Assembly: GCF_002858765.1 (NCBI RefSeq)
Contig: NZ_PJRP01000022.1
Coordinates: 54,800 to 118,799, forward strand
DNA: 64,000 nt
Direction of reading: 5' to 3'
Origin: Cupriavidus pauculus
GTDB lineage: Bacteria > Pseudomonadota > Gammaproteobacteria > Burkholderiales > Burkholderiaceae
Under the pieces are notes generated by a model. The model ran no database searches. It saw only the letters and a list, made by a program, of their open reading frames with translations, and was not told the DNA's origin. Both the position numbers and the translations under genes were made by a program. Position 1 is the first letter of the stretch; every line of letters begins with the position of its first letter. Shown piece after piece: positions 44,036-53,076 of this stretch.

Positions 44036-44056
44036 CGCTTGCCCCGATCTGTCCGG

Positions 44057-44599
44057 CTATTTCGTGCTGGAGGTGTCAGCCTTGGCACTGCCACCCTTGG
44101 CGCCCTTGGCACCCTTCTCGCCGCCGCTGCGCTTGAGCATCGTCTCGACATCGACGAACGTGTTGCTCACCAGTGGCTTGGCATCGGCCTGCGGTACGTG
44201 GCATTGCGTGCAGAAGTAGCGCCGGGGCGAGACTTCGGCCAGCACGTTGTTGTCGCGGTCCATGTAGTGCGTGATGCTGACGGGAATCGCGCCCGTTTCC
44301 TCAGTCTTGGTGCGCGCGTGGCAGAACATGCAGCGGTTGAAATCCTTGTCCAGCTGGTAGCCGTCGATCTTGTGCGGGATTGTCGGCGGCTGCATGGTGT
44401 AGTTGCGCGTGCGGCGGACGTCCTTGTTCTCGGTCGGATACAGCAGCGGCGCCTTGGTTTCGTCGGCCACCGGCGTGGGGCCGCGCATCGCGTCGACCAG
44501 GCCCTGCGCGCCGGCCGGCGGCACCAGCAGCGTGAACACCGCAATCAGCACCCAGGCGCCGAACGCCAGCAGGGCTGTCCAGGATCGGCTCGGCTTCAT
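44057..44599 (-). CDS. napB: Dihaem cytochrome NapB
   Basis: A 180-residue periplasmic small subunit of nitrate reductase. A signal peptide (1-31, ending AGA) and two haem sites, CMFCH (90-94) and CTQCH (130-134), are present, with conserved distal histidines in IPHKIDG and SITHYMD. The lysine- and glycine-rich C-terminus is longer than usual. It forms a complex with NapA and receives electrons from NapC. Confidence 0.96.
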   Translation of the reverse strand: MKPSRSWTALLAFGAWVLIAVFTLLVPPAGAQGLVDAMRGPTPVADETKAPLLYPTENKDVRRTRNYTMQPPTIPHKIDGYQLDKDFNRCMFCHARTKTEETGAIPVSITHYMDRDNNVLAEVSPRRYFCTQCHVPQADAKPLVSNTFVDVETMLKRSGGEKGAKGAKGGSAKADTSSTK

Positions 44600-44621
44600 G
44601 GCGTCTCCTTCATGGCGTCTG

Positions 44622-47117
44622 TCATACCTTCACGATCTTGACTGCGCACTTCTTGAAGTCGGTCTGCAGCGAGATCGGGCAGGTGGCATCGAGCGTGACC
44701 TTGTTGATGAGCTGGCTGGCGTCGAACCAGGGCACGAAGACCAGGCCACGCGGCGGGGCGTCGCGTCCGCGCGTTTCGACGCGGGTGCGCATGCGCCCGC
44801 GCCGCGACACCACTTCCACTTCCACCCCGCGCCGCAGGCCCATGGCCTTGGCGTCCTCGGGATGCATGAAGCAGACGGCGTTCGGGAACGCGCGATACAG
44901 CTCCGGCACGCGGCGCGTCATCGACCCGGAGTGCCAGTGTTCGAGCACGCGGCCCGTCGCCAGCCAGAACGGGTATTCCTTGTCGGGCGCCTCGGCGGGC
45001 GGCTCGTAGGGCAGGGCGAAGATCACCGCCTTGCCGTCCGGGTTGCCATAGAACTGGAAGCCGGTGCCGGCCTTCACGTAGGGGTCGCTGCCCTCGCGGT
45101 AGCGCCAGCGCGTTTCCTTGCCGTTGACCACGGGCCAGCGCAGGCCGCGTGCCTCGTGGTAGGCGTCGAAGGGCGCCAGGTCGTGGCCGTGGCCACGGCC
45201 AAAGCCCGCGTATTCCTCGAACAGGCCCTTCTGCACGTAGAACCCGAAGGCCTTGGCCTCGGCGTTGTGGTACTCGCTGCTGACTTCCTTGATCGGGAAC
45301 TTGTCGACGTTGCCGTTGCGGTAAAGCACGTCGAACAGCGTCTTGCCGCGCACATCGGGCTGCTTGGCGATCAGGTCCGCTGGCCAGACATCCTCCACTT
45401 TGAACCGCTTGGAGAATTCCATCAGCTGCCACAGGTCGGAGCGCGCCTCGCCCGGCGCGTCCACCAGCTGGTGCCAGAACTGCGTGCGGCGCTCGGCGTT
45501 GCCGTAGGCGCCTTCCTTTTCCACCCACATGGCGCTGGGCAGGATCAGGTCGGCGGACAGCGCGGTGACCGTCGGGTAGACGTCGGAGACCACGATGAAG
45601 TTGTCGGGGTTGCGATAGCCGGGCAGCCCCTCCTGCATCATGTTGGCGGCCGCCTGCATGTTGTTGTTGACCTGCACCCAGTACGCGTTGAGCTTGCCGT
45701 CCTTGAGCATGCGGTTCTGCAGCACGGCGTGGTAGCCCACCTTGTCCGGAATCGTGCCGGCCGGCAGCTTCCAGATGCGCTCGGCTTCCTCGCGATGCTT
45801 GGGATTGGTCACCACCATGTCGGCCGGCAGTCGGTGCGAGAACGTGCCCACCTCGCGCGCGGTGCCGCAGGCCGACGGCTGGCCCGTCAGCGAGAACGGG
45901 CTATTGCCGGGCGTGGCGATCTTGCCGGTCAGCAGATGGACGTTGTAGACCATGTTGTTGACCCACGTGCCACGCGTGTGCTGGTTGAAGCCCATGGTCC
46001 ACAGCGACATGACCTTGACGTTGGGGTCGGCATAGAGTTCGGCCAGCTGCTGGAGCTTGTCCTTGGGGACGCCGGACAGCTTGCTCACGTAATTGGCGTC
46101 GTACTTGGAGACGAATTTTGCGAACTCGTCGAACGTGATCGGCTTCGAGTCGGTGGGGTTGCCGGCGTTCTTGGCCGCCTTCTGCAGCGGGTTGTCCGGC
46201 CGCAGGCCGTAGCCGATATCGGTCACGCCCTCCTTGAAGACCGTGTGCTTGTTGACGAAGTCCTTGTTGACCCGGTTGGTCTGGATGATGTGGTGAGCGA
46301 TGTAGTTCAGCATCGCCAGGTCGGTCTGCGGCGTGAAGATGATCGGCAGGTCGGCCAGGTCGAAGGACCGGTGCGTGAACGTGGACAGCACCGCCACGCG
46401 CGTCTTGGGGTGGCTCAGCCGGCGGTCGGTGATGCGGGTCCACAGGATCGGGTGCATCTCGGCCATGTTCGAGCCCCAGAGCACGAAGGCATCGGCGTTC
46501 TCGAAGTCGTCGTAGCAGCCCATCGGCTCGTCCATGCCGAAGGTGCGCATGAAGCCGGTCACGGCCGACGCCATGCAGTGGCGCGCGTTGGGGTCGATGT
46601 TGTTCGTTCGGAAGCCGGCCTTCATCAGCTTGGACGCCGCGTACCCTTCCCAGATCGTCCATTGTCCAGAGCCGAACATGCCCACCGCCGTGGGGCCCTT
46701 CTCCTTGAGCACGCGCTTGAACTGCTGCTCCATCTCGTCGAACGCACGGTCCCAGCTGACTGGCGCGAAATCGCCATTCTTGTCGTACTTGCCGTTCTTC
46801 ATGCGCAGCAGCGGCCGGGTGAGCCGGTCCTGCCCGTACATGATCTTCGACAGGAAGTAGCCCTTGACGCAGTTCAGGCCCTTGTTGACCTCGCACTGCG
46901 GGTCGCCCTGCGTGGCCACCACCTTGTTGTCGCGCACGGCAACCGTGACCCCGCAGCCGGTGCCGCAGAACCGGCACGGCGCCTTCGACCACTTCAGTTT
47001 GGTGACTTCGCTGTCCGTGACAAAGTTGGCGGCTTCGCCAGGCAGCGTGACGCCGGCCACCGATGCGGTGGCCGCGATGGCGGTCTGCTTGATGAAATCA
47101 CGGCGCGTGACTGGCAT
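44622..47117 (-). CDS. napA: Periplasmic nitrate reductase catalytic subunit NapA
   Basis: An 831-residue molybdopterin enzyme. A Tat signal peptide carries TRRDFIKQ (residues 4-11). The [4Fe-4S] cluster ligands are Cys48, Cys51, Cys55 and Cys83, and Cys181 in ARHCMAS is the likely molybdenum ligand. The bis-MGD-binding domains are complete to the C-terminus (DFKKCAVKIVKV). It reduces nitrate to nitrite in the periplasm. It starts inside the last 20 bases of napD, a usual arrangement in nap operons. Confidence 0.97.
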   Translation of the reverse strand: MPVTRRDFIKQTAIAATASVAGVTLPGEAANFVTDSEVTKLKWSKAPCRFCGTGCGVTVAVRDNKVVATQGDPQCEVNKGLNCVKGYFLSKIMYGQDRLTRPLLRMKNGKYDKNGDFAPVSWDRAFDEMEQQFKRVLKEKGPTAVGMFGSGQWTIWEGYAASKLMKAGFRTNNIDPNARHCMASAVTGFMRTFGMDEPMGCYDDFENADAFVLWGSNMAEMHPILWTRITDRRLSHPKTRVAVLSTFTHRSFDLADLPIIFTPQTDLAMLNYIAHHIIQTNRVNKDFVNKHTVFKEGVTDIGYGLRPDNPLQKAAKNAGNPTDSKPITFDEFAKFVSKYDANYVSKLSGVPKDKLQQLAELYADPNVKVMSLWTMGFNQHTRGTWVNNMVYNVHLLTGKIATPGNSPFSLTGQPSACGTAREVGTFSHRLPADMVVTNPKHREEAERIWKLPAGTIPDKVGYHAVLQNRMLKDGKLNAYWVQVNNNMQAAANMMQEGLPGYRNPDNFIVVSDVYPTVTALSADLILPSAMWVEKEGAYGNAERRTQFWHQLVDAPGEARSDLWQLMEFSKRFKVEDVWPADLIAKQPDVRGKTLFDVLYRNGNVDKFPIKEVSSEYHNAEAKAFGFYVQKGLFEEYAGFGRGHGHDLAPFDAYHEARGLRWPVVNGKETRWRYREGSDPYVKAGTGFQFYGNPDGKAVIFALPYEPPAEAPDKEYPFWLATGRVLEHWHSGSMTRRVPELYRAFPNAVCFMHPEDAKAMGLRRGVEVEVVSRRGRMRTRVETRGRDAPPRGLVFVPWFDASQLINKVTLDATCPISLQTDFKKCAVKIVKV

Positions 47118-47424
47118 CGGAGAGCTCCTCGTACATGGCTGCGGCGTCTTCGTTGTGCTGGTAGACGAGCGTGGCGGAGATCACCCCTTCCAGCTGATGC
47201 AGGCACGTGAGCTGGGCCACGATGGCCTGCGAGGTGGGGGCTTCCACAGTGACCACGAGCTTGCCTGCGTCACTGACGGCGTGGATCTCGGCGCCCGTCA
47301 TCGCGTCGATGGCATGACGCACGCGCTCCAGGTTGGCGGGATGGGCAAACACCATGATGCCGGCGATATGCCATTCGTCATCCGAGGCAACGGGATGAAT
47401 CGGGATAGAAGGTCTTTCAGGCAT
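47098..47424 (-). CDS. napD: NapA maturation chaperone NapD
   Basis: A 108-residue ferredoxin-like chaperone of the NapD family. EWHIAGIMVFAHPANL, EIHAVSDAGKLVVTVE and HQLEGVISATLVYQHN correspond to its conserved strands. NapD binds the NapA Tat signal to hold it until the cofactor is inserted. The start read from 47424 has GGGGA upstream; the frame extends to 47490 without family sequence. Confidence 0.92.
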   Translation of the reverse strand: MPERPSIPIHPVASDDEWHIAGIMVFAHPANLERVRHAIDAMTGAEIHAVSDAGKLVVTVEAPTSQAIVAQLTCLHQLEGVISATLVYQHNEDAAAMYEELSDASHAP

Positions 47425-47519
47425 GCGTGATCCCCTGACAAGACTGCTTTTGCAGGTTTTCCTTCTTTTGGCAATTGGCCCTTGGGCCAATCCGCTTTTC
47501 TTGCCCGGCGCGCTGCCGG

Positions 47520-47684
47520 TCAGTGCTTGGGTGGTCCGCTGATCAGCTGGCTCATCCAGACAATGAAGCCATAGCCGGCCACGATGATGACGGACAGTAC
47601 CGGCACCATCACGGCAGTCAGAAACAGGAAGCTGCGCGTCTCTTCCTTTTTGCGCTGTGAATCGTCAACGCTGCCTGAATCCAT
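47520..47684 (-). CDS. napE: Nitrate reductase accessory membrane protein NapE
   Basis: A 54-residue protein, MDSGSVDDSQRKKEETRSFL then a single helix with VPVLSVIIVAGYGFIVWMSQ and the tail SGPPKH. The W-M-S-Q-L...GPP ending is diagnostic of NapE. The role is not known beyond association with Nap. GAGGGGA precedes the ATG. The 95-bp gap to napD holds nothing recognisable. It is the first gene of napEDABC. Confidence 0.92.
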   Translation of the reverse strand: MDSGSVDDSQRKKEETRSFLFLTAVMVPVLSVIIVAGYGFIVWMSQLISGPPKH

Positions 47685-48011
47685 ATTCCCCTCGGCTTAT
47701 GAACTGGCTTGCCGGACGCGAACCCGGTTATGCGTAACTCATTAAAGGAACGACGATGCGAAGTGTCAAGACATGCACCCGTGTGACAGAAGCGGATGGT
47801 GTCGCCGCTGATGGGGCAGTGGCCGTTGTCGGGATAGGGTTGGCCAGCGCGGCCGAATCGGCTGACCTGGCATCACGACGTGATATGAATTTCTTTGCGT
47901 CCGTGCTGAATAAATTTGGAGCGGATGCGTGTGATGTGTGAGTGCGGTGCATCGCACTTTCCGCGCGCGGCTGCGGTTGCCGCGGCCGACGCGAGGATCG
48001 GACTGCCAAGC
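47685..48011. other. Intergenic region upstream of napE
   Basis: A 327-bp region between napE and the LysR gene, both read leftward. It should contain the nap promoter, but no convincing FNR-type dyad (TTGAT-N4-ATCAA) or NarL box is seen. A rightward 61-codon frame (47756-47941) is preceded by AAAGGAA, but its alanine/valine-rich product has no recognised pattern; it is left out as a gene. Confidence 0.4.
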
Positions 48012-48932
48012 CTACAGGCCAGGCGATTCCGAAGCCGCCTCATCCTGTGCAATCCACCGCGCCACGGACACAAACCGTTGTACATGTCGGTCGTCGGTGT
48101 CCTGCTGCGTGGCCAGCGCAATGCCGATGCGGTTGGTCGGGCGAGGGCTCGACAGGCGCAGGAAGCGCACCCGCCGGTTGGTGTAGCGCGCGGTCACGCC
48201 CGGCACCAGTGCGACGCCCAGTCCGCTTTCCACCAGGCTGACGATGGTCTGCACCTGCACCGCTTCCTGGGTGATACGGGGGACAAAGCCGGCCTGCTGG
48301 CATAGCAGCATCGCCACGGCCTGCAGATTCGGCACATCGGCGCTGGGATGCATGATGAACGGTTCGTCGGCCAGCGCCTTCAGCGCGATGCTGTCCTGGG
48401 CGGCGAAGCGGCTTTCGGCGGGCACGGCGGCCATGAACGAATCGGACTCCAGCGGCAGCAGCTGAAAGGGCCCGCTGTTCAGGATCGGAAAGCGCACCAG
48501 GCCGGCGTCGAGCTGACCGCGTTCGATGCGGTCAAGGATCGCGGCCGACGTCGATTCATGCAGGATCAGTTCGATACCAGGGTGTTCGCCGCGAAACGCC
48601 GGAATCAGGCGCGGCAGCAGTGCGTAGGTGGCCGATCCGACAAAGCCCACGCGCAGGGCCCCGCGCTCGCCATGTGCCGCGGACTGCGCGGCGGCGCGCG
48701 CCTGCTCTGCGTGGAACAGCGCGCGCCGGGCATCGTTCAGGGCGGCCTCACCCGCCTGGGTCAGACGCACGCCACGCGTGGTTCGCACGAACAGGGGCGC
48801 GCCCAGCGACGCTTCGAGCTTGCGGATCGAGATCGATAGCGGCGGCTGCGCCATATGCAGGCGCTCGGCGGCGCGGTGGAAGTTGCCGGTTTCGGCAAGC
48901 ACGACAAACTGCTGCAGCTGGCGCAAGTCCAT
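48012..48932 (-). CDS. LysR-type regulator of the CoA-transferase cluster
   Basis: A 306-residue LysR regulator of the CatM/BenM-like type, beginning MDLRQLQQFVVLAETGNFHR, with AAERLHMAQPPLSISIRKLE as the recognition region. The sensor domain contains IELILHESTSAAILDRIERGQLDAGLVR, split here as IELILHES and IERGQLDAGLVR. It is divergent from the CaiB / MaoC / Bug / dehydrogenase cluster and likely activates it. The start is placed at the family-typical MDLRQL; an ATG four codons upstream is possible. Confidence 0.88.
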   Translation of the reverse strand: MDLRQLQQFVVLAETGNFHRAAERLHMAQPPLSISIRKLEASLGAPLFVRTTRGVRLTQAGEAALNDARRALFHAEQARAAAQSAAHGERGALRVGFVGSATYALLPRLIPAFRGEHPGIELILHESTSAAILDRIERGQLDAGLVRFPILNSGPFQLLPLESDSFMAAVPAESRFAAQDSIALKALADEPFIMHPSADVPNLQAVAMLLCQQAGFVPRITQEAVQVQTIVSLVESGLGVALVPGVTARYTNRRVRFLRLSSPRPTNRIGIALATQQDTDDRHVQRFVSVARWIAQDEAASESPGL

Positions 48933-48964
48933 GGCGATATACAACCAATATCAGTTATTAAAAA

Positions 48965-48976
48965 TCTAATATTAGA
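48965..48976. promoter_or_regulatory. Candidate LysR operator palindrome
   Basis: TCTAATATTAGA, a perfect 12-bp AT-rich palindrome, lies between the divergent LysR and CoA-transferase genes, 68 bp before the latter. The nearby CAATATCAGTTATT could be a second half site. Confidence 0.5.
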
Positions 48977-49043
48977 CGCTAGCGGCCGGCTGGACTACGC
49001 TAAGCCCCCATCAGATCCACAAAAGCCATAAGGAGACACTGCG

Positions 49044-50213
49044 ATGCTGCCCCTGTCTGGTATCCGTGTCGTCGACCTGTCGACGGTCGTCATGGGCCCC
49101 TACGCCAGCCAGTGGCTGGCCGACCTGGGTGCCGAAGTCATCAAGGTGGAAACCCCCGACGGCGATTCCACCCGCCGTACCGGCCCGGCAACGGAAGACG
49201 GCATGTCCGCCATTTTCCTGGGCGTGAACCGCAGCAAGAAGAGCGTGGTGCTGAACCTGAAGCAGCCGGCCGCACAGGCTGCGTTGCACAAACTGCTGGA
49301 AACGGCCGATGTGTTCCTGCACAGCATGCGTCCGCAGAAGCTGGGCAAGCTGGACCTGGACCCGGCCAGCGTCATGGCGCGGCATCCGCAACTGGTCTAC
49401 GTGAGCCTGCTGGGCTTTGCCGAGGATGGCCCCTACGGCGGCCGGCCGGCCTACGACGACATCATCCAGGGGCTTTGCGGCAATGCCGCGCTGATGGCCG
49501 CGCAGACCGGCACCGTGCGCTACTTCCCGACCATCTCGGCCGACAAGACCAGCGGGTTGGTGGCCGCGCTGTCGATTTCGGCGGCGCTGGCTGGCCGCGA
49601 GCGCAACGGCGGCAAGGGCGGCATGGTGGAAGTGCCGATGTTCGAGTCGATGGTGGCCTTCAACCTGGTCGAGCACCTGTATGGCCAGCACTTCGAGCCG
49701 CCACGCGCCACGGCCGGCTATCCGCGCGTGCTGGCGCCGTTGCGACGGCCCTACCAGACGGCCGACGGCTACGTCTGCATGATGCCGTACACCGATGCCC
49801 ACTGGCGCGACTTCTTCCAGGCGGCCGGCCGCGACGACCTGGCCGCCGATGCCCGCTTCACCGACATTGCCGCGCGTACGCGCCATATCGAGACGCTCTA
49901 CGAGATCACCGGCGAGCTGGTGCGCGAACGCAGCACCGACGACTGGCTGGCGCTGTGCGAGACGCTGCAGATTCCGGTGGCGCGCGTGAACGACCTCGAC
50001 GAACTGGTGGATGACCCCCACCTGCGGGCCACCGGCTTCTTCGATCAGGTGGACGACCCGGCCATGGGCACGCTGCGCTTTCCGGGGGCGCCGGTGCGCT
50101 TCGACGGTGAACGCGCCCATGCCAGCGTGCCGCCGCGCCTGGGCGAGCACACGCGCGAAGTGCTGGGCAACCTGGGCCTGAGCGACGCCGAAATTGCCGC
50201 GCTGGGTGATTGA
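49044..50213 (+). CDS. CaiB/BaiF-type (family III) CoA-transferase
   Basis: A 389-residue CoA-transferase. LSGIRVVDLSTVVMGPYASQ at the start, DLGAEVIKVE and ISADKTSG (Asp167, the position of the acyl-carrying aspartate) are family hallmarks. It should move CoA between a donor ester and a carboxylic acid. It heads a likely operon with MaoC-like, Bug and two acyl-CoA dehydrogenase genes, which together read as uptake, activation and oxidation of a carboxylic acid. The start has AAGGAG upstream. Confidence 0.91.
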   Translation: MLPLSGIRVVDLSTVVMGPYASQWLADLGAEVIKVETPDGDSTRRTGPATEDGMSAIFLGVNRSKKSVVLNLKQPAAQAALHKLLETADVFLHSMRPQKLGKLDLDPASVMARHPQLVYVSLLGFAEDGPYGGRPAYDDIIQGLCGNAALMAAQTGTVRYFPTISADKTSGLVAALSISAALAGRERNGGKGGMVEVPMFESMVAFNLVEHLYGQHFEPPRATAGYPRVLAPLRRPYQTADGYVCMMPYTDAHWRDFFQAAGRDDLAADARFTDIAARTRHIETLYEITGELVRERSTDDWLALCETLQIPVARVNDLDELVDDPHLRATGFFDQVDDPAMGTLRFPGAPVRFDGERAHASVPPRLGEHTREVLGNLGLSDAEIAALGD

Positions 50214-50253
50214 CCATCGCACCACACCAATCCACACACGACACGGAGAGCAC

Positions 50254-50721
50254 ATGACCGCAGCCAAGCCGCAACGCCTGGGACAGGGCTTCTACTGGCA
50301 GGACATTCAGGAAGGCCAGGTATTCGAGACCTTCCGCCGCACCGTGACCGAGACCGACCTGGTCAACTTCATCTCGGTCACCGGCATGCTGGAGGCCATC
50401 TTCATTGAGGAAGGGTACGAGGCCGGCGCGATCAAGGGCCGGCCGGTACCCGCCGCACTGACCTATGCGCTGATCGAGGGCTTCATCCTGCAGACGATGA
50501 TCCAGGGCACGGGCCTGGCAATGCTGGAACTGACGCAGAAGATCCTCGGCCCGGTGCTGGTGGGCGACACGATCCACGCACGGATCACCGTGACCGGCGT
50601 GCGGCCGACGTCGAAGAGCGGCCGCGCTGTGGTGGACTCATCGATCGAGGTGTTCAACCAGCGCCAGGCGCTGGTCATGACCTATACCGCGCGGCGGCTG
50701 CTGGCCGGACGCGAGGCCTGA
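50254..50721 (+). CDS. MaoC-like hot-dog-fold protein
   Basis: A 155-residue hot-dog-fold protein of the MaoC dehydratase family: QDIQEGQVFETFRRTVTETD at the start and LVGDTIHARITVTGVRPTSK in the core. True R-hydratases have an Asp and a His in a D-x4-H pattern before the hydratase helix. Here the Asp of TETD is present, but the place of the His reads ISVTGMLEAIF, so the catalytic His seems to be missing. It may be a variant hydratase, thioesterase or binding protein. GGAG precedes the ATG at 50254. Confidence 0.83.
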   Translation: MTAAKPQRLGQGFYWQDIQEGQVFETFRRTVTETDLVNFISVTGMLEAIFIEEGYEAGAIKGRPVPAALTYALIEGFILQTMIQGTGLAMLELTQKILGPVLVGDTIHARITVTGVRPTSKSGRAVVDSSIEVFNQRQALVMTYTARRLLAGREA

Positions 50722-50829
50722 TATGGCCTGAGACGGCCCGACCACGCGACGGCAAGTCGCGTCGACCGCGCGCTGCCTGCCCCCTTTACAGGGTGAGGCA
50801 GGATACGGCTATTACCGGAGGAGACAACC

Positions 50830-51849
50830 ATGCCCACACAGAGCAGAATTGCCAGGCATTGCTTCAACATTCCCAAGCGCCGCGCATGGCTGCTGGCGCT
50901 GACAGGGTGCGCGCTGGCCATGGCCCCGCTGCCGCGCCCGGCGCTGGCCGCCACCTATCCCGAGCGGCCGATCCGGCTGGTGGTGCCGTTCCCGCCCGGC
51001 GGGCCTACCGACCTGGTATCGCGCGTGATCGCCCGCAAGATGTCGGACGAACTCGGTCAGCAGGTGCTGGTCGACAACCGGCCGGGCGCCAACGGCAACA
51101 TCGGCAACGAGATCGTCGCCAAGTCGCCCGCCGATGGTTACACGGTGCTGTACAACACGTCGTCGATCGCGCTCAGCCAGGCGCTGTACAAGAAGCTGCC
51201 CTATGACGTAAAGCGTGACCTGGTGGCCGTGGCCATGACGGCCAACGTGCCGCTGGTGCTGGAAGTCAACGCGCAGGTGCCGGCGAACACGGTGCCCGAG
51301 TTCGTGGCCTGGCTCAAGTCGCACCCTGGCAAGATGACCTACGGCTCGGCTGGCAACGGCAACGTCACGCATCTGGCCGCGTTCCTGTTTCTGCAGGCCA
51401 ACGGCCTGGACGCGGTGCATGCGCCGTACAAGGGCAGCGCTCCGGCGCTGACCGACCTGGCCAGCGGACAGGTGCAGTTCATGACCGACACGATCAATTC
51501 GTCGCTGCCGTTCATCCGGGACAAGCGCATGAAGGCGCTGGCCGTGACCAGCGCCGCGCGCAGTGCGCAATTGCCCGACGTGCCGACGCTGGCGGAATCC
51601 GGCATGCAGGGGTTCGAGGTCGGTGCCTGGCAGGGGATGATGGTGCCTGCGAAGACGCCGTCAGACATCGTTCGCAGGCTCAACGCGGCCGCGCTGAAGG
51701 CACTGGGTTCGGCCGATGTGCGCGCCAGTCTTGCCGCGCAAGGGGCCGAAGCGCGCGGCTCCAGCCCCGACGCCTACGCGAAATACCTGGCCCAGGAGAT
51801 CGACCGCTGGCAGAAGGTGGTCAAGGACACGGGCGTCACGCTGGACTGA
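50830..51849 (+). CDS. Bug/TctC-family periplasmic solute-binding protein
   Basis: A 339-residue Bug receptor with a long signal peptide (1-40; KRRAWLLALTGCALAMAPL core, ending ALA) followed by YPERPIRLVVPFPPGGPTDL. VHAPYKGSAPALTDL and GFEVGAWQGMMVP are family segments. It is flanked by the MaoC-like gene and the two dehydrogenase genes, so it probably binds the substrate of this pathway. The start follows a GGAG at a good distance. Confidence 0.9.
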   Translation: MPTQSRIARHCFNIPKRRAWLLALTGCALAMAPLPRPALAATYPERPIRLVVPFPPGGPTDLVSRVIARKMSDELGQQVLVDNRPGANGNIGNEIVAKSPADGYTVLYNTSSIALSQALYKKLPYDVKRDLVAVAMTANVPLVLEVNAQVPANTVPEFVAWLKSHPGKMTYGSAGNGNVTHLAAFLFLQANGLDAVHAPYKGSAPALTDLASGQVQFMTDTINSSLPFIRDKRMKALAVTSAARSAQLPDVPTLAESGMQGFEVGAWQGMMVPAKTPSDIVRRLNAAALKALGSADVRASLAAQGAEARGSSPDAYAKYLAQEIDRWQKVVKDTGVTLD

Positions 51850-51901
51850 CCGGCAATCACTCGCCGGTCGGCCGCTGGATGGACCAGTAAAGGAGTCGAG
51901 A

Positions 51902-53062
51902 TTGCATCCGTTGTTTGGCACGTTCGCGCTGACCGCATTGCCTGCCGGGGCCACCGCGTTCCGGCAGCAGGTCAAGGCTTTCATGCAGGACCATTTGTCA
52001 GCGCTGCCGCCAGACGTGCGGGCGCGCTCGTGGATGGGTTTCGATGCCGGTTTCAGTCGTGCGCTGGCAAAGCGCGGATGGGTCGGCATCACGTTGCCGG
52101 CGCAGTACGGCGGGGCCGGTCTCGATGCGTTCTCGCGCTTTGTGCTGGTGGAGGAATTGCTGGCCTGCGGCGCGCCGGTGTCGGCCCACTGGATCGCCGA
52201 CCGCCAGAGCGGGCCGCTGATCCTGCGCTACGGCAACGACACGCAGCGGGCGTTCTACCTGCCGCGCATCTGTCGCGGCGAGGCGTTCTTCTGCATCGGC
52301 ATGAGCGAGCCCAATGCGGGCTCCGACCTGGCCAGCGTGGCCACGCGTGCGGTGCCGCTGCCCGATGGTGGATGGCGCCTGAATGGCCGCAAGATCTGGA
52401 CGACCAATGCTGACCGCTGCCACTTCATGCTGGCGCTGGTGCGGACATCGGGCGAGACCGGCGATCGGCAGAAGGGGCTGTCGCAGGTGATCGTCGACCT
52501 GTCGCTGCCGGGCGTGACGGTGCGGCCGATCCACGACCTGGCCGGCGATGCGCATTTCTCGGAAGTCAGCTTCGACGACGTGCAATTGCCCGCCGACGCC
52601 CTGATCGGGCAGGAGGGCGCGGGCTGGGAGCAGGTCAACGCGGAACTGGCCTTCGAGCGCAGCGGCCCCGAACGGCTGTATTCGAGCGTGGTGCTGCTCG
52701 ATGCGTGGATGGCGGCCCTGCGCCGGCTGCCGGCGGTGCAGCGCGATGTGGTGACGATCGGCCGGATCATGGGCCAGCTTGCCACGCTGCGCGCCATGTC
52801 GCTGGCGGTGACTGCCAGGCTGGCGGCCGGCGAAAGCCCGCTGGTCGAAGCCGCGCTGGTCAAGGACCTGGGCACCGGGCTGGAGCAATCGATCGGCGCG
52901 CTGGCCGAGGCGGCACTGGGCGACCTGGCCGACCTTGCCGCCGATGCCGACCTGTATCGCACGGCCGCCTATGTGAGCCAGATCTCGCCCACCTATTCGC
53001 TGCGGGGCGGCACGCGCGAAATCCTGCGCGGGATGATCGCGCGTGGCCTGGGACTACGCTGA
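51902..53062 (+). CDS. Acyl-CoA dehydrogenase, large-type subunit
   Basis: A 386-residue acyl-CoA dehydrogenase. WVGITLPAQYGGAGLDAFSR, CIGMSEPNAGSDLASV and the C-terminal SLRGGTREILRGMIARGLGL are present. The usual catalytic YEGT is RGGT here. There is no nearby ATG: AGGAG at 51891-51895 points to a TTG start at 51902, six bases on. The partner gene at 53077 is another divergent member, so the two may form a heteromeric enzyme like PimC-PimD of pimeloyl-CoA oxidation. Confidence 0.88.
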   Translation: MHPLFGTFALTALPAGATAFRQQVKAFMQDHLSALPPDVRARSWMGFDAGFSRALAKRGWVGITLPAQYGGAGLDAFSRFVLVEELLACGAPVSAHWIADRQSGPLILRYGNDTQRAFYLPRICRGEAFFCIGMSEPNAGSDLASVATRAVPLPDGGWRLNGRKIWTTNADRCHFMLALVRTSGETGDRQKGLSQVIVDLSLPGVTVRPIHDLAGDAHFSEVSFDDVQLPADALIGQEGAGWEQVNAELAFERSGPERLYSSVVLLDAWMAALRRLPAVQRDVVTIGRIMGQLATLRAMSLAVTARLAAGESPLVEAALVKDLGTGLEQSIGALAEAALGDLADLAADADLYRTAAYVSQISPTYSLRGGTREILRGMIARGLGLR

Positions 53063-53076
53063 CACGGAGAGTGGGC

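Noticed and set aside
44403..47210. 935-codon open frame opposite napA
   Set aside because: Antisense shadow of napA; low-complexity His/Val/Arg composition and no ribosome site.
47685..47760. FNR or NarL box in front of the nap operon
   Set aside because: No TTGAT-N4-ATCAA-like dyad or paired TACYYMT heptamer could be found; claiming one would be forced.
47756..47941. 61-codon frame upstream of napE with AAAGGAA before its ATG
   Set aside because: Amino-acid composition is not distinctive and no family or signal is seen; kept only as a remark in the intergenic entry.
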